Translations under genes and position numbers: made by a program | Shown here: positions 52,282 to 60,496 of the stretch, in pieces | Numbering within the stretch: position 1 is the stretch's first letter | Layout of the letters: each line of letters opens with the position of its first letter | The notes under the pieces: model-generated | Databases searched by the model: none | The model's input: the letters and a program-made list of their open reading frames with translations, nothing else | What the model was told of the DNA's origin: nothing | Assembly: GCF_007971525.1 (NCBI RefSeq) | Contig: NZ_CP042437.1 | Location: 5,208,001 to 5,272,000 of the forward strand | Direction: 5' to 3' | DNA length: 64,000 bases | Source: Mucilaginibacter ginsenosidivorax | GTDB lineage: Bacteria; Bacteroidota; Bacteroidia; Sphingobacteriales; Sphingobacteriaceae

Positions 52282-53754
52282 ATGAGCAAAGGTGTTATCA
52301 GTAAAGACGAAGATTATTCGCAATGGTTTAACGACTTAGTAATTAAATCTGACATGGCCGAATATTCGCCGGTTAGGGGCTGCATGATCATTAAACCGTA
52401 CGGCTATTCTATATGGGAAAAAATACAGGCCGTGCTTGACGGCATGTTTAAAGATACCGGGCATAGCAATGCCTATTTCCCGCTGCTAATACCCAAATCG
52501 TTTTTCAGCAAAGAGGCCAGCCACGTTGATGGTTTTGCCAAGGAATGTGCTGTTGTTACCCACTATCGCCTTAAAAACGATGGTAATGGCAATATTATAG
52601 TTGATGAAGATGCCAAACTGGAAGAAGAGCTAATCATCCGCCCTACGTCAGAAACCATTATCTGGAATACTTACAAAGGCTGGATCCAGTCATACCGCGA
52701 TTTACCAATCCTGGTTAACCAATGGGCCAACGTAATGCGTTGGGAAATGCGTACGCGCTTGTTTTTGCGCACCAGCGAGTTTTTATGGCAGGAAGGCCAC
52801 ACCGCCCATGCTACCGCCGAGGAAGCCATAGCCGAAACCGAGCAAATGCTGAATGTATATGCCGATTTTGCTGAAAACTGGATGGCACTGCCGGTAGTAA
52901 AAGGCCGTAAAACAGCTAACGAGCGTTTTGCAGGGGCATTGGATACCTATTGTATTGAGGCTTTAATGCAGGATGGTAAAGCCTTACAGGCAGGTACATC
53001 GCACTTTTTGGGGCAGAATTTTGCCAAGGCCTTTGATGTAAAGTTTACCAATAAAGAAAATAAGATAGAGCATGTTTGGGCAACCTCATGGGGGGTATCA
53101 ACGCGCTTGATAGGTGCGTTAATTATGGCCCATAGCGACGATGCGGGACTAGTATTGCCTCCAAAACTGGCGCCTATACAGGTAGTAGTTGTGCCTATTT
53201 ACAAGCACCAGGAAGAGCTGGACAATATATCGGCTTATGTAGATTCTTTAAAGAAAGAACTGAAGGCCAAAGGTATTTCTGTAAAATTTGATAACCGCGA
53301 TACCCACCGTCCGGGAGCAAAATTTGCCGAGTACGAGTTGAAGGGCGTTCCATTGCGCGTAGCTATTGGTAGCCGCGATATGACGAACGGAACAGTTGAA
53401 CTGGCCCGCCGCGATACCAAAACCAAGAATACCGTTAACCAGGAAGGGTTGGCCCAGCATATTGAAGCTTTGTTAGAAGAAATTCAGAACAATATCTATA
53501 AAAAAGCTTTCGATTTCCGTGCCGAAAACATGACCGAAGTTGATACCTACGAGGAGTTTAAACGCATGCTGGATGAGCAACCAGGCTTTATAAGCGCCCA
53601 TTGGGACGGAACCCCGGAGACCGAGCAAAAGATAAAAGAGGAAACTAAAGCGACAATCCGTTGCATACCTTTGGATAATAAGCAGGAAGAGGGTAAGTGT
53701 ATTTTGACGGGCGCTCCATCAAAACAACGAGTGTTATTCGCTCGCGCTTATTAG
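52282..53754 (+). CDS. proS: Prolyl-tRNA synthetase, archaeal/eukaryal-type (type 3)
   Basis: Charges tRNA-Pro. The 490-aa length and lack of the editing insertion between motifs 2 and 3 place it in the short ProS3 group. Motif 1 includes P-V-R-G-C-M-I-I-K-P-Y-G-Y, motif 2 F-L-W-Q-E-G-H-T-A-H-A, and motif 3 T-S-W-G-V-S-T-R-L-I-G-A-L. The anticodon-binding domain and the C-terminal zinc-like domain follow. The ATG at 52282 fits the family start; the frame runs 61 codons further upstream across the divergent promoter region, which is rejected. Confidence 0.96.
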   Translation: MSKGVISKDEDYSQWFNDLVIKSDMAEYSPVRGCMIIKPYGYSIWEKIQAVLDGMFKDTGHSNAYFPLLIPKSFFSKEASHVDGFAKECAVVTHYRLKNDGNGNIIVDEDAKLEEELIIRPTSETIIWNTYKGWIQSYRDLPILVNQWANVMRWEMRTRLFLRTSEFLWQEGHTAHATAEEAIAETEQMLNVYADFAENWMALPVVKGRKTANERFAGALDTYCIEALMQDGKALQAGTSHFLGQNFAKAFDVKFTNKENKIEHVWATSWGVSTRLIGALIMAHSDDAGLVLPPKLAPIQVVVVPIYKHQEELDNISAYVDSLKKELKAKGISVKFDNRDTHRPGAKFAEYELKGVPLRVAIGSRDMTNGTVELARRDTKTKNTVNQEGLAQHIEALLEEIQNNIYKKAFDFRAENMTEVDTYEEFKRMLDEQPGFISAHWDGTPETEQKIKEETKATIRCIPLDNKQEEGKCILTGAPSKQRVLFARAY

Positions 53755-53765
53755 GTTAAAATTAG

Positions 53766-54281
53766 ATGCATTTGGCCGGAGATAATTATTACATTATTCG
53801 CCTCGACTTTAAGTTTTATCAGCTTTACATTATATGGATTGGTGATGAAGTAGATGGGGTGTTGATTAATGATGACTTTAAGGTAATTGCATTTAAAACA
53901 GAAGCTGGCTTGTTGAAGTACTGGAACGAATATATAAATGGTTCAAATACCGAAGTGACCGGTTACGACGTTTATAAGGTTCAGCAATGGATAATAAATC
54001 CTTATCCTAAGTTTGATTGTAATGAGTTTTTGAACTTCTGGAACCTGTTCACAGACGTTGCAGAGTCGACAAAGCTTCAATTTACAGGAGATGCGAAAGA
54101 GGATGTCAGCAACGCTGTATATGATAAATTGTTTAACGCGAGTGACGGTTTTTGGGCCGATGAACCCAGCCCGATTTTTAATACTGCCGAGGTTGACATG
54201 TTAGCAGATGTAATGCAAAACGGTATTGATCTTTTGTTAAATAATGTTTCTGTTATCCAAGATGAAATAATCCTTCCCTAA
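53766..54281 (+). CDS. Hypothetical protein, 171 aa
   Basis: A soluble acidic protein, 11 bases after proS, probably cotranscribed. It is rich in aromatic residues (Y-Y-I-I-R-L-D-F-K-F-Y-Q-L-Y-I-I-W) and has no signal peptide. I recognise no family; the style is that of small immunity or SUKH-like proteins, but this is a guess. Its stop codon lies inside the palindrome CCTTCCCTAA at 54272-54281, so its last residues (I-L-P) come from repeat DNA. Confidence 0.6.
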   Translation: MHLAGDNYYIIRLDFKFYQLYIIWIGDEVDGVLINDDFKVIAFKTEAGLLKYWNEYINGSNTEVTGYDVYKVQQWIINPYPKFDCNEFLNFWNLFTDVAESTKLQFTGDAKEDVSNAVYDKLFNASDGFWADEPSPIFNTAEVDMLADVMQNGIDLLLNNVSVIQDEIILP

Positions 54282-54359
54282 AGGATAAAATACCAAACCT
54301 GCTTCCTCTTAGGGAAGGAAGCTCATCAAAAAATTCCCCCTTCAGGGGGGTAGGGGGCT
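54272..54359. repeat. Two adjoining repeats before the trans-sulfuration gene
   Basis: CCTTCCCTAA (54272-54281) and TTAGGGAAGG (54309-54318) form a 10-base perfect inverted pair. Next to it, AATTCCCCCTTCAGGGGGGT (from 54332) is an arm of repeat family B ending one base before the ATG at 54361. The ribosome must load on, or next to, this GC-rich arm. Confidence 0.7.
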
Positions 54360-54360
54360 T

Positions 54361-55500
54361 ATGAAATTCGCAACTAAAGCAATACACGCAGGGCAGGAGC
54401 CCGATCCAACTACCGGCGCTATCATGACGCCGATATACCAGACATCTACCTATTGGCAAAAATCGCCGGGAGATAATAAGGGATATGAATACTCGCGTGG
54501 TACCAACCCAACCCGCAAAGCGCTTGAGGGCTGTTTGGCCGCATTGGAAAATGCCGAGTTTGGCCTGGCTTTTTCAAGCGGAATGGGCGCCACAGACGCC
54601 GTGATGAAATTATTACAGCCAGGCGACGAGGTGATTACCGGGAATGACCTGTATGGAGGCTCGTACCGTATTTTTACCAAAATATATGCTCACTATGGCA
54701 TTAAGTTTCATTTTTTGGATCTGTCTGATCCCGAGATTGTTGCCGAGTACACCAACTCATACACCAAATTGGTTTGGATAGAAACACCTACCAACCCAAC
54801 CATGCAGATCGTGGATATTGAGGCCATAGGCAAAATAACTAAAGAGAAAAATCTGCTGTTTGTGGTAGATAATACTTTTGCATCGCCATACCTGCAAAAC
54901 CCTATCGATCTTGGTGCCGACCTGGTAATGCACTCTGTAACTAAATACATTGGTGGCCATAGCGATGTAGTAATGGGCGCGCTGATGACGAATGACGAGG
55001 ACCTGTACAAAAGGCTTTGGTTTATTTACAACGCCTGTGGTGCCACGCCGGGCCCAATGGATAGCTTTTTGGTGCTTAGGGGCATTAAAACCTTGCACCT
55101 GCGCATGAAAGCCCATTGCGAAAACGGTCGCCAGGTAGCCGAGTTCCTGAAAACACATCCTAAAGTTGAAAAGATATATTGGCCGGGCTTTACCGATCAT
55201 CCAAATCACGAAGTTGCCAAAAAACAAATGCGAGATTTTGGTGGCATGATATCTATCGTACTGAAAGATGCCGACCTGCAGGAAACATTCCGCATTGCAT
55301 CATCATTTAAAGTATTTGCCCTTGCCGAATCATTAGGCGGTGTAGAATCACTGATTAACCACCCCGTAAGCATGACCCACGGATCTATCCCCAAAGCCGA
55401 ACGCGAAAAAGCCGGTGTGGTAGATAACCTGCTGCGTTTAAGCGTAGGCGTAGAGGATATTGAAGATTTGCTGGAAGATTTGAAACAAGCACTGAATTAG
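54361..55500 (+). CDS. PLP-dependent trans-sulfuration enzyme (cystathionine gamma-synthase/beta- or gamma-lyase)
   Basis: A 379-aa cytosolic enzyme of methionine and cysteine metabolism. The PLP lysine is Lys195 in S-V-T-K-Y-I-G-G-H-S-D. The N-terminal T-x-x-I-H-A-G and Y-S-R-G-T-N-P-T-R motifs and the C-terminal S-L-G-G-V-E-S-L-I-N-H-P are those of the Cys/Met metabolism family. Synthase and lyase cannot be told apart by eye. No SAM riboswitch-like structure is seen upstream; only repeats lie there. Confidence 0.93.
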   Translation: MKFATKAIHAGQEPDPTTGAIMTPIYQTSTYWQKSPGDNKGYEYSRGTNPTRKALEGCLAALENAEFGLAFSSGMGATDAVMKLLQPGDEVITGNDLYGGSYRIFTKIYAHYGIKFHFLDLSDPEIVAEYTNSYTKLVWIETPTNPTMQIVDIEAIGKITKEKNLLFVVDNTFASPYLQNPIDLGADLVMHSVTKYIGGHSDVVMGALMTNDEDLYKRLWFIYNACGATPGPMDSFLVLRGIKTLHLRMKAHCENGRQVAEFLKTHPKVEKIYWPGFTDHPNHEVAKKQMRDFGGMISIVLKDADLQETFRIASSFKVFALAESLGGVESLINHPVSMTHGSIPKAEREKAGVVDNLLRLSVGVEDIEDLLEDLKQALN

Positions 55501-55511
55501 AATCAAGAACC

Positions 55512-55565
55512 AAGAGTCAAGAATCAAGAGAGAAAAAAAGTCTTAACTCTTGATTCTTGACTCTT
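55512..55565. repeat. Perfect hairpin of CAAGAATCAAGAG units
   Basis: Perfect 19-base arms AAGAGTCAAGAATCAAGAG (55512-55530) and its complement (55547-55565) with a 16-base loop containing an A run. It contains the 20-mer also found at 22681. It lies between the trans-sulfuration stop and the DUF2400 start. Confidence 0.85.
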
Positions 55566-55572
55566 TTGTATT

Positions 55573-56397
55573 ATGATCGAAAACCTCCAATCCTTCCTCG
55601 ACGCTAAAGTTGCCCAATACAATCGCCCGGAGTTTATTGAGAACGACCCTATAGTAATACCGCACCTGTTCAGCAAAAAACAGGATATCGAGATTATGGG
55701 TTTTTGGGCGGCTACCCTGGCCTGGGGGCAGCGGGTTACCATTATCAAGAAGTGTAAGGAACTTATTACGTTGATGGATGGGGCGCCCTATGACTTTATC
55801 ATCAACCACGAAGAGCCCGATCTTAAGAAGCTATTAAGCTTTAAGCACCGCACTTTTAATGATATCGATACATTGTACTTCATCAGCTTTTTTAGATATC
55901 ATTATGAAAACTTTGATTCGCTGGAGGATGCATTTATGCCCCCTAACCCCCTGAAGGGGGAACCACAGGTGGCAAATCAAAAAGCTCCCCCTTTAGGGGG
56001 TTGGGGGGCCGAGGATCATCTCAATTACTTTCGTTCGTATTTTTTCTCCCTGCCCGATTATCCGAGCCGCACTAAAAAACATGTGTCCTCGCCATCGCAA
56101 AAGTCGACCTGCAAACGATTGAATATGTTTTTACGTTGGATGGTACGGCAGGATAATAGTGGCGTCGATTTTGGTATCTGGAACCGCATCAAACCTGCCG
56201 ACCTGATCTGTCCGCTTGATCTGCATGTAGACAGAGTCTCCCGCAAATTGTTGCTCATCACCAGGAAACAAACTGATTGGCAAACTGCCCTTGAACTTAC
56301 AGCGCGATTGAGGAAGTTTGATCCGCTTGACCCGGTGAAATATGATTTTGCCTTGTTTGGTTTGGGGATTGAGGAGCGCTGGGGCGTGCAGTTTTAG
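55573..56397 (+). CDS. TIGR02757/DUF2400 family protein with an in-frame repeat insertion
   Basis: A 274-aa protein of unknown function. D-P-I-V-I-P-H-L-F and E-I-M-G-F-W-A-A-T-L-A-W-G-Q-R near residue 40 and the C-terminal F-A-L-F-G-L-G-I family end are recognised. Relatives are about 250 aa as I recall. Residues about 123-146 (P-P-N-P-L-K-G-E-P-Q ... A-P-P-L-G-G-W-G) are encoded exactly by a repeat-family-B palindrome. Before it the text reads S-L-E-D-A-F and after it H-L-N-Y-F-R-S-Y-F-F, a smooth join. The gene stays open, so the insert is tolerated or silent. Confidence 0.85.
   Translation: MIENLQSFLDAKVAQYNRPEFIENDPIVIPHLFSKKQDIEIMGFWAATLAWGQRVTIIKKCKELITLMDGAPYDFIINHEEPDLKKLLSFKHRTFNDIDTLYFISFFRYHYENFDSLEDAFMPPNPLKGEPQVANQKAPPLGGWGAEDHLNYFRSYFFSLPDYPSRTKKHVSSPSQKSTCKRLNMFLRWMVRQDNSGVDFGIWNRIKPADLICPLDLHVDRVSRKLLLITRKQTDWQTALELTARLRKFDPLDPVKYDFALFGLGIEERWGVQF
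55938..56009. repeat. GC-rich palindromic repeat family B, complete copy, inside a coding region
   Basis: Arms of about 24 bases at 55938-55962 and 55984-56009 (CCCCCTAACCCCCTGAAGGG against CCTTTAGGGGGTTGGGGG) enclose a 21-base loop containing GCAAATCAAAAA. The 72-base length keeps the reading frame. Part-copies lie at 8823, 9373, 19680 and 54332. Confidence 0.88.
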
Positions 56398-56405
56398 GCA
56401 CCCAT

Positions 56406-56831
56406 TTAATTTGCCGCCTTTTTGATCCCAAAATCTATTAAGGTTATCTCGTCGCTTCTTATCTTTCTGCCTTTCAACTCCTCATAAAAACCGATGATGT
56501 CGCTTTTTTTGATACCTGATTTACTGAGCGCATATGCCCATTTTATAACTGCAATTTCCCGGTTGGTAGCATAAATGTTATCTTTTGTACTTGCACCCGT
56601 CTGAATCCTTTGGCCATCATATTCATGCCCTTTTATAGGTGTCCAAAAATCAAACCTGCCACCATCTTTTGATTCGGCTAAAATTTTGTTTTTAACGTCG
56701 GCAGTAATAGTTGCAGAAGTATCTGTTGAATTTGTTTGAGCAAAAGCCGTTGTTATGTTAGTTAAAAGACCAATGGTAACGATTGTTTTAAGCAGGTGCT
56801 TAAATATGACCTTTTTACGAATGTTATTCAT
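56406..56831 (-). CDS. Hypothetical secreted protein, 141 aa
   Basis: The N-terminal signal peptide ends T-A-F-A-Q (about residue 32). The mature part of about 110 residues is rich in Asp, Lys and Ile, with T-P-I-K-G-H-E-Y-D-G-Q-R in the middle. No motif or family is recognised. It converges on the DUF2400 gene with an 8-base gap and is divergent from kup. Envelope or extracellular location is expected. Confidence 0.65.
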   Translation of the reverse strand: MNNIRKKVIFKHLLKTIVTIGLLTNITTAFAQTNSTDTSATITADVKNKILAESKDGGRFDFWTPIKGHEYDGQRIQTGASTKDNIYATNREIAVIKWAYALSKSGIKKSDIIGFYEELKGRKIRSDEITLIDFGIKKAAN

Positions 56832-57184
56832 GCTTTTTTGTTCTAAAAATACAAAGTTAAATACATCAATGGTTTACGGAGTGCGATTTTATTGATTTTA
56901 AAGAATTTAATTTCTTGCTATCATTCTGATAAAACCTATCATTTTGATAGGTTTTTAGATGTTTATAAAACGCTGTATTTTATAGTTAATTATCTGTAAA
57001 TCATATTTTTAATTATAATAATTGCCCTGTAGGCATATGTTTTGACTACGAGGCTTCGTTATTAAAAACAGTTTATGGTGATAATATTTCCTTGTTGCAG
57101 CGGTCAACATTCAATGTGGCTGCAAAAAAATCCCTGGCAACAGTATTGTCACCTTTTCAATCCCCTAATTTTTTTATTTATTAA
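56832..57184. promoter_or_regulatory. Divergent intergenic region upstream of kup with a strong hairpin
   Basis: A 353-base A/T-rich spacer. Perfect 11-base arms AAAACCTATCA/TGATAGGTTTT (56931-56955, 3-base loop) followed by T's look like a terminator, but no gene on the plus strand lies before it. It may end a short leader or a small RNA, or attenuate a long kup leader. The rest (57000-57184) shows no feature I can name. No ydaO (c-di-AMP) riboswitch pattern is recognisable by eye. Confidence 0.5.
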
Positions 57185-59152
57185 ATGAACTCACACGTTA
57201 AGCACCTCACATTTGCGGGCATGATTGTTACGCTCGGTATCATTTTTGGCGATATCGGTACTTCCCCGTTGTATGTATTTCAAACCTTACTGGTCGAAGG
57301 CGGCAAGGTAAACCAGGAACTTGTTTTAGGCGCCATCTCCTGTATTTTTTGGACACTAACCCTGCAAACAACTTTCAAATACATTATCATAACCCTGCAG
57401 GCCGATAACAAGGGCGAAGGTGGTATTTTTTCCCTTTACGCGTTGGTTAGGCGCTACGGTAAATGGCTGGCAATTCCCGCCATTATTGGCGCCGGAACAT
57501 TACTTGCAGATGGTATTATTACGCCGCCTATCTCGGTTACGTCGGCTATCGAAGGATTAAACCTGGTTCCCTATTTTTCAAATATTATTGTTCCCGGTAA
57601 TAACCTTATTTTGTTGATTGTAATATTGATCATGGTACTGCTTTTCTTTTTTCAGCAGTTTGGAACTAAGGTTGTTGGCGCAGCATTTGGTCCGGTGATG
57701 CTCATGTGGTTCATGATGCTGGGTTTATTGGGTACTATGCAGGTAATGCACTACCCCAGCATATTTAAAGCGTTGAGCCCGTATTATGGCGCGCATTTGT
57801 TGATGACCCATCCTAAAGGCTTCTGGTTGTTAGGTGCCGTATTTTTGTGTACTACAGGTGCCGAAGCCTTATATTCAGACCTGGGCCATTGCGGTCGCAA
57901 AAACATCCAGATCAGTTGGATTTTTGTAAAAACTACATTGGTACTTAACTATCTTGGTCAGGGTGCCTGGGTATTATCTCAAGCTCCTGGAAAAGACTTT
58001 ACAGGGGTAAACCCTTTCTTTGAGATTGTTCCTCACCAGTTCCTTATCCCAAGCATTGCATTGGCTACACTTGCTACCATCATTGCCAGTCAGGCCCTCA
58101 TCAGCGGTTCGTTTACATTGATTAGCGAGGCCGTAAGCATGAACTTTTGGCCGCGCATAACTATCAAATATCCATCAAACATTAGGGGGCAAATTTATAT
58201 ACCGAGTGTTAACTGGATACTTTGCGTTGGGTGTATCCTGGTGTCACTTTACTTTCGCACATCGGCCGCTATGACCAATGCCTATGGCTTTAGTATTACC
58301 ATAGCTATGCTTAGTACTACTATTTTAATGTATTACTTTATGCGCTATGTGAAACATTGGCCGGTGTGGTTGGTAACCATCATCCTGTGCGTATTTTTAA
58401 CGGTTGAGTTCTCATTTTTCTTAACTAATGCAGTTAAAATATTAAAACGTTTATTCTTTGTAGGTTTTGAAGTTGGCCTGATATTTACCATGTACGTTTG
58501 GTTCAGGGCGAGGAAGATCAATAACCGTTTCCTGCATTTTGTAGATATTAAAGAAAAATTACCCCTGTTAAACGCACTTAGTGCCGATACTACCGTAAAT
58601 AAATACGCTACGCATCTGATCTATTTAACCAAAGCCAACAACAGCAAACAGATAGAAGAAAAGATCATCTACTCCATCATGAGCCGCCGCCCTAAACGTG
58701 CCGATATCTATTGGTTTGTGCATATTGAGCGTACAGACGAGCCTTATACCATGGAGTATAGTGTTGACCATATTGAACCGGGCAAGGTTATCCGCATCGA
58801 GTATCGCTTAGGGTTCAGGATCCAACCGCGGGTAAATGTGCTGTTCCGTAACGTGGTAGAAGATATGGTGAAACGTAAGGAAATTGATATTACCAGTAAA
58901 TACGCATCGCTTAAAGAATACAATATCCCTGCCGATTTCAGGTTTGTAATTATGGAAAAATTCCTGAGCTATAACAACCTGTTCAGCGTGAGCGAAGGAT
59001 TTATATTGAACAGCTACTTCGCCATTAAAAAACTGGCCCAGTCAGAAGCCAAAGCTTTCGGCCTGGATACCAGCGAAACCCGGATAGAAAAAATACCGTT
59101 GGTGGTTAAGCCGGTAAGTAATTTGCATTTGAAAAGGGTGGAGCCGGTGTAG
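57185..59152 (+). CDS. kup: Low-affinity potassium uptake protein Kup
   Basis: A 655-aa K+/H+ symporter of the KUP/HAK/KT family. The first segment carries G-I-I-F-G-D-I-G-T-S-P-L-Y-V, the second A-D-N-K-G-E-G-G-I-F-S-L-Y-A-L, and A-D-G-I-I-T-P-P-I-S-V-T-S-A-I-E-G lies next. About 12 membrane segments cover residues 1-450; the last 200 residues are the cytosolic domain. The start M-N-S-H-V-K-H-L-T fits. Monocistronic, it ends at a nested hairpin shared with the convergent gene. Confidence 0.96.
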   Translation: MNSHVKHLTFAGMIVTLGIIFGDIGTSPLYVFQTLLVEGGKVNQELVLGAISCIFWTLTLQTTFKYIIITLQADNKGEGGIFSLYALVRRYGKWLAIPAIIGAGTLLADGIITPPISVTSAIEGLNLVPYFSNIIVPGNNLILLIVILIMVLLFFFQQFGTKVVGAAFGPVMLMWFMMLGLLGTMQVMHYPSIFKALSPYYGAHLLMTHPKGFWLLGAVFLCTTGAEALYSDLGHCGRKNIQISWIFVKTTLVLNYLGQGAWVLSQAPGKDFTGVNPFFEIVPHQFLIPSIALATLATIIASQALISGSFTLISEAVSMNFWPRITIKYPSNIRGQIYIPSVNWILCVGCILVSLYFRTSAAMTNAYGFSITIAMLSTTILMYYFMRYVKHWPVWLVTIILCVFLTVEFSFFLTNAVKILKRLFFVGFEVGLIFTMYVWFRARKINNRFLHFVDIKEKLPLLNALSADTTVNKYATHLIYLTKANNSKQIEEKIIYSIMSRRPKRADIYWFVHIERTDEPYTMEYSVDHIEPGKVIRIEYRLGFRIQPRVNVLFRNVVEDMVKRKEIDITSKYASLKEYNIPADFRFVIMEKFLSYNNLFSVSEGFILNSYFAIKKLAQSEAKAFGLDTSETRIEKIPLVVKPVSNLHLKRVEPV

Positions 59153-59158
59153 GTGAGT

Positions 59159-59241
59159 GGTTGATTAAGTTGATTGGGTGAGTGGTTGAATAGGTTAAAT
59201 GGGTCAACCACTCACCCAATCAATTACTCACTTAATCAACC
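59159..59241. terminator. Nested inverted repeat between convergent genes
   Basis: Inner perfect arms of 19 bases (TGATTGGGTGAGTGGTTGA at 59171-59189 and complement at 59204-59222) and outer 12-base arms (GGTTGATTAAGT at 59159-59170, complement 59230-59241) with a 7-base bulge. It separates kup from the nucleoid-associated protein gene and may end both transcripts. No T run, so it is not a textbook terminator. Confidence 0.6.
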
Positions 59242-59244
59242 AAC

Positions 59245-60303
59245 CTACGCTTCCTCCTTAAAATAAACCTTATAAAAGTTCATCGCCTTATCATCGTCAA
59301 AACCTTTTTCGATAAGTTGTTTATCGCCGTGGATGTAAATGTGGAAGTTTTTATCCAGCTTTAATACGCTTTTATAATCACGGGCTTGTTTTTTGACGGC
59401 ATTGCCTGATATTTCAAAGGAGTTCCCAATTGGGCTGTCAAATTCCTGTTCGTACTGATTTTTGAAGGTTTTGAACGATTCGATGGCTTCAGGGTTACCT
59501 ATTACCTCGTTGCCAAATTCGTCCATATCAAAAGTTTCTTTTTCTTTAAAATACTTCATCGACCGGTTAAGCAGGTCTATTTTATCTGCCTTGCTCATTT
59601 CAAACTGGTCGTCGAGCTTTTGGGTAACAAAATTTTTATAGATGCCCAGGGTATTGTTGGTTTGGTTAAAGCTATCATTACGGATCTTGAGCTGTAAAAA
59701 ATCGTCTTTCCAGTACACGGCTGCATCCTGGCCGCCGTTGGTTTTATCAACCACCACTACTTTATAACCGTTTTCTTTCTCGATGTTGAAGATAAGCACA
59801 CCTTTATCAAGTTTGTTAATATTAATAGCGTCCTGCTCGTAATCAACCTGGAAACCGCCTTTATCCGGGTAAACTTTCAGGTAGGTTTCTTTATTTTCTG
59901 ATTTAAAAATGCCAATAGTATCCAATGGGTTGCCCTCAATTTGTACGCTGTTAAAATAAACCACGTACAGCTCGCCACCTTTAATGTTGGGGTGGGTGGT
60001 AACCTTAAACAGGTGTTTTGCAATTTTTTCTGACGCTTCGTGAAATTTCTCCCTATCCTCAAACACCTGGGTGGCAAAGTTATGCAGTTCGTTAAGCGCC
60101 AGGTCGCCGCTGCTGTGTGTCAGGTGATAAACTTCGTTAACTTTTTCAAATGGCTTTAAAAAATACTGCATCAGCAGGTTAGGAATAATCTCATCCTTCA
60201 ATTCCAGCGGACTATCCGACAAGGCGTACAACTCATCCTGCAAAGGATTACCAACATGATGTACCGAAATAGTATCGAGCGAAGCTTCAAAAAAAGTTAC
60301 CAT
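59245..60303 (-). CDS. Nucleoid-associated protein, NdpA/YejK family
   Basis: A 352-aa protein of the 37-kDa nucleoid-associated family (PF04245). The start F-F-E-A-S-L-D-T-I-S-V-H-H-V-G-N matches the family N-terminus. The body has many Lys/Asp/Phe and ends K-V-Y-F-K-E-E-A. I chose ATG 60303 because a TAACTTCG -7-like element lies about ten bases before it. ATG 60333 would add ten residues. Family role: bound to the nucleoid, exact job unclear. Confidence 0.85.
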   Translation of the reverse strand: MVTFFEASLDTISVHHVGNPLQDELYALSDSPLELKDEIIPNLLMQYFLKPFEKVNEVYHLTHSSGDLALNELHNFATQVFEDREKFHEASEKIAKHLFKVTTHPNIKGGELYVVYFNSVQIEGNPLDTIGIFKSENKETYLKVYPDKGGFQVDYEQDAININKLDKGVLIFNIEKENGYKVVVVDKTNGGQDAAVYWKDDFLQLKIRNDSFNQTNNTLGIYKNFVTQKLDDQFEMSKADKIDLLNRSMKYFKEKETFDMDEFGNEVIGNPEAIESFKTFKNQYEQEFDSPIGNSFEISGNAVKKQARDYKSVLKLDKNFHIYIHGDKQLIEKGFDDDKAMNFYKVYFKEEA

Positions 60304-60411
60304 AATTACGGCGAAGTTAAGGTTTTTAGTCATTGGGTCATTTGCTGCGCGTCATTAAGTCATTGAAAAGTAGTTCATGGCCTTTGGTTCATAGTTGAAG
60401 GGATTTTGTTT

Positions 60412-60419
60412 TACTTTTG
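60412..60419 (+). promoter_or_regulatory. -7 element (TACTTTTG) before mnmE
   Basis: An exact TAnnTTTG octamer. Transcription from it would begin at about 60425, so the repeat at 60422-60489 would form the mRNA leader of mnmE. Confidence 0.45.
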
Positions 60420-60421
60420 TG

Positions 60422-60489
60422 TCTGAACCGGAATTCATCGAATTTTAAAAATTCTGTAAATTGCTTAATTCCACAAATTCCGGTTCAGA
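60422..60489. repeat. Palindromic repeat family A, variant copy 4
   Basis: Perfect 14-base arms TCTGAACCGGAATT (60422-60435) and complement (60476-60489). Compared with copies 1 and 3 (TCTGAATCAGAATT), both arms carry the same two changes, so the stem stays perfect. It lies 7 bases before the mnmE ATG. Confidence 0.85.
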
Positions 60490-60496
60490 TAAAATT

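Noticed and set aside
54282..54360. SAM riboswitch before the trans-sulfuration gene
   Set aside because: Only palindromic repeats fit in the 79-base gap; no riboswitch core is visible.
60461..60496. Earlier mnmE start
   Set aside because: The residues come from the repeat-A arm; the ATG at 60497 suits the family.
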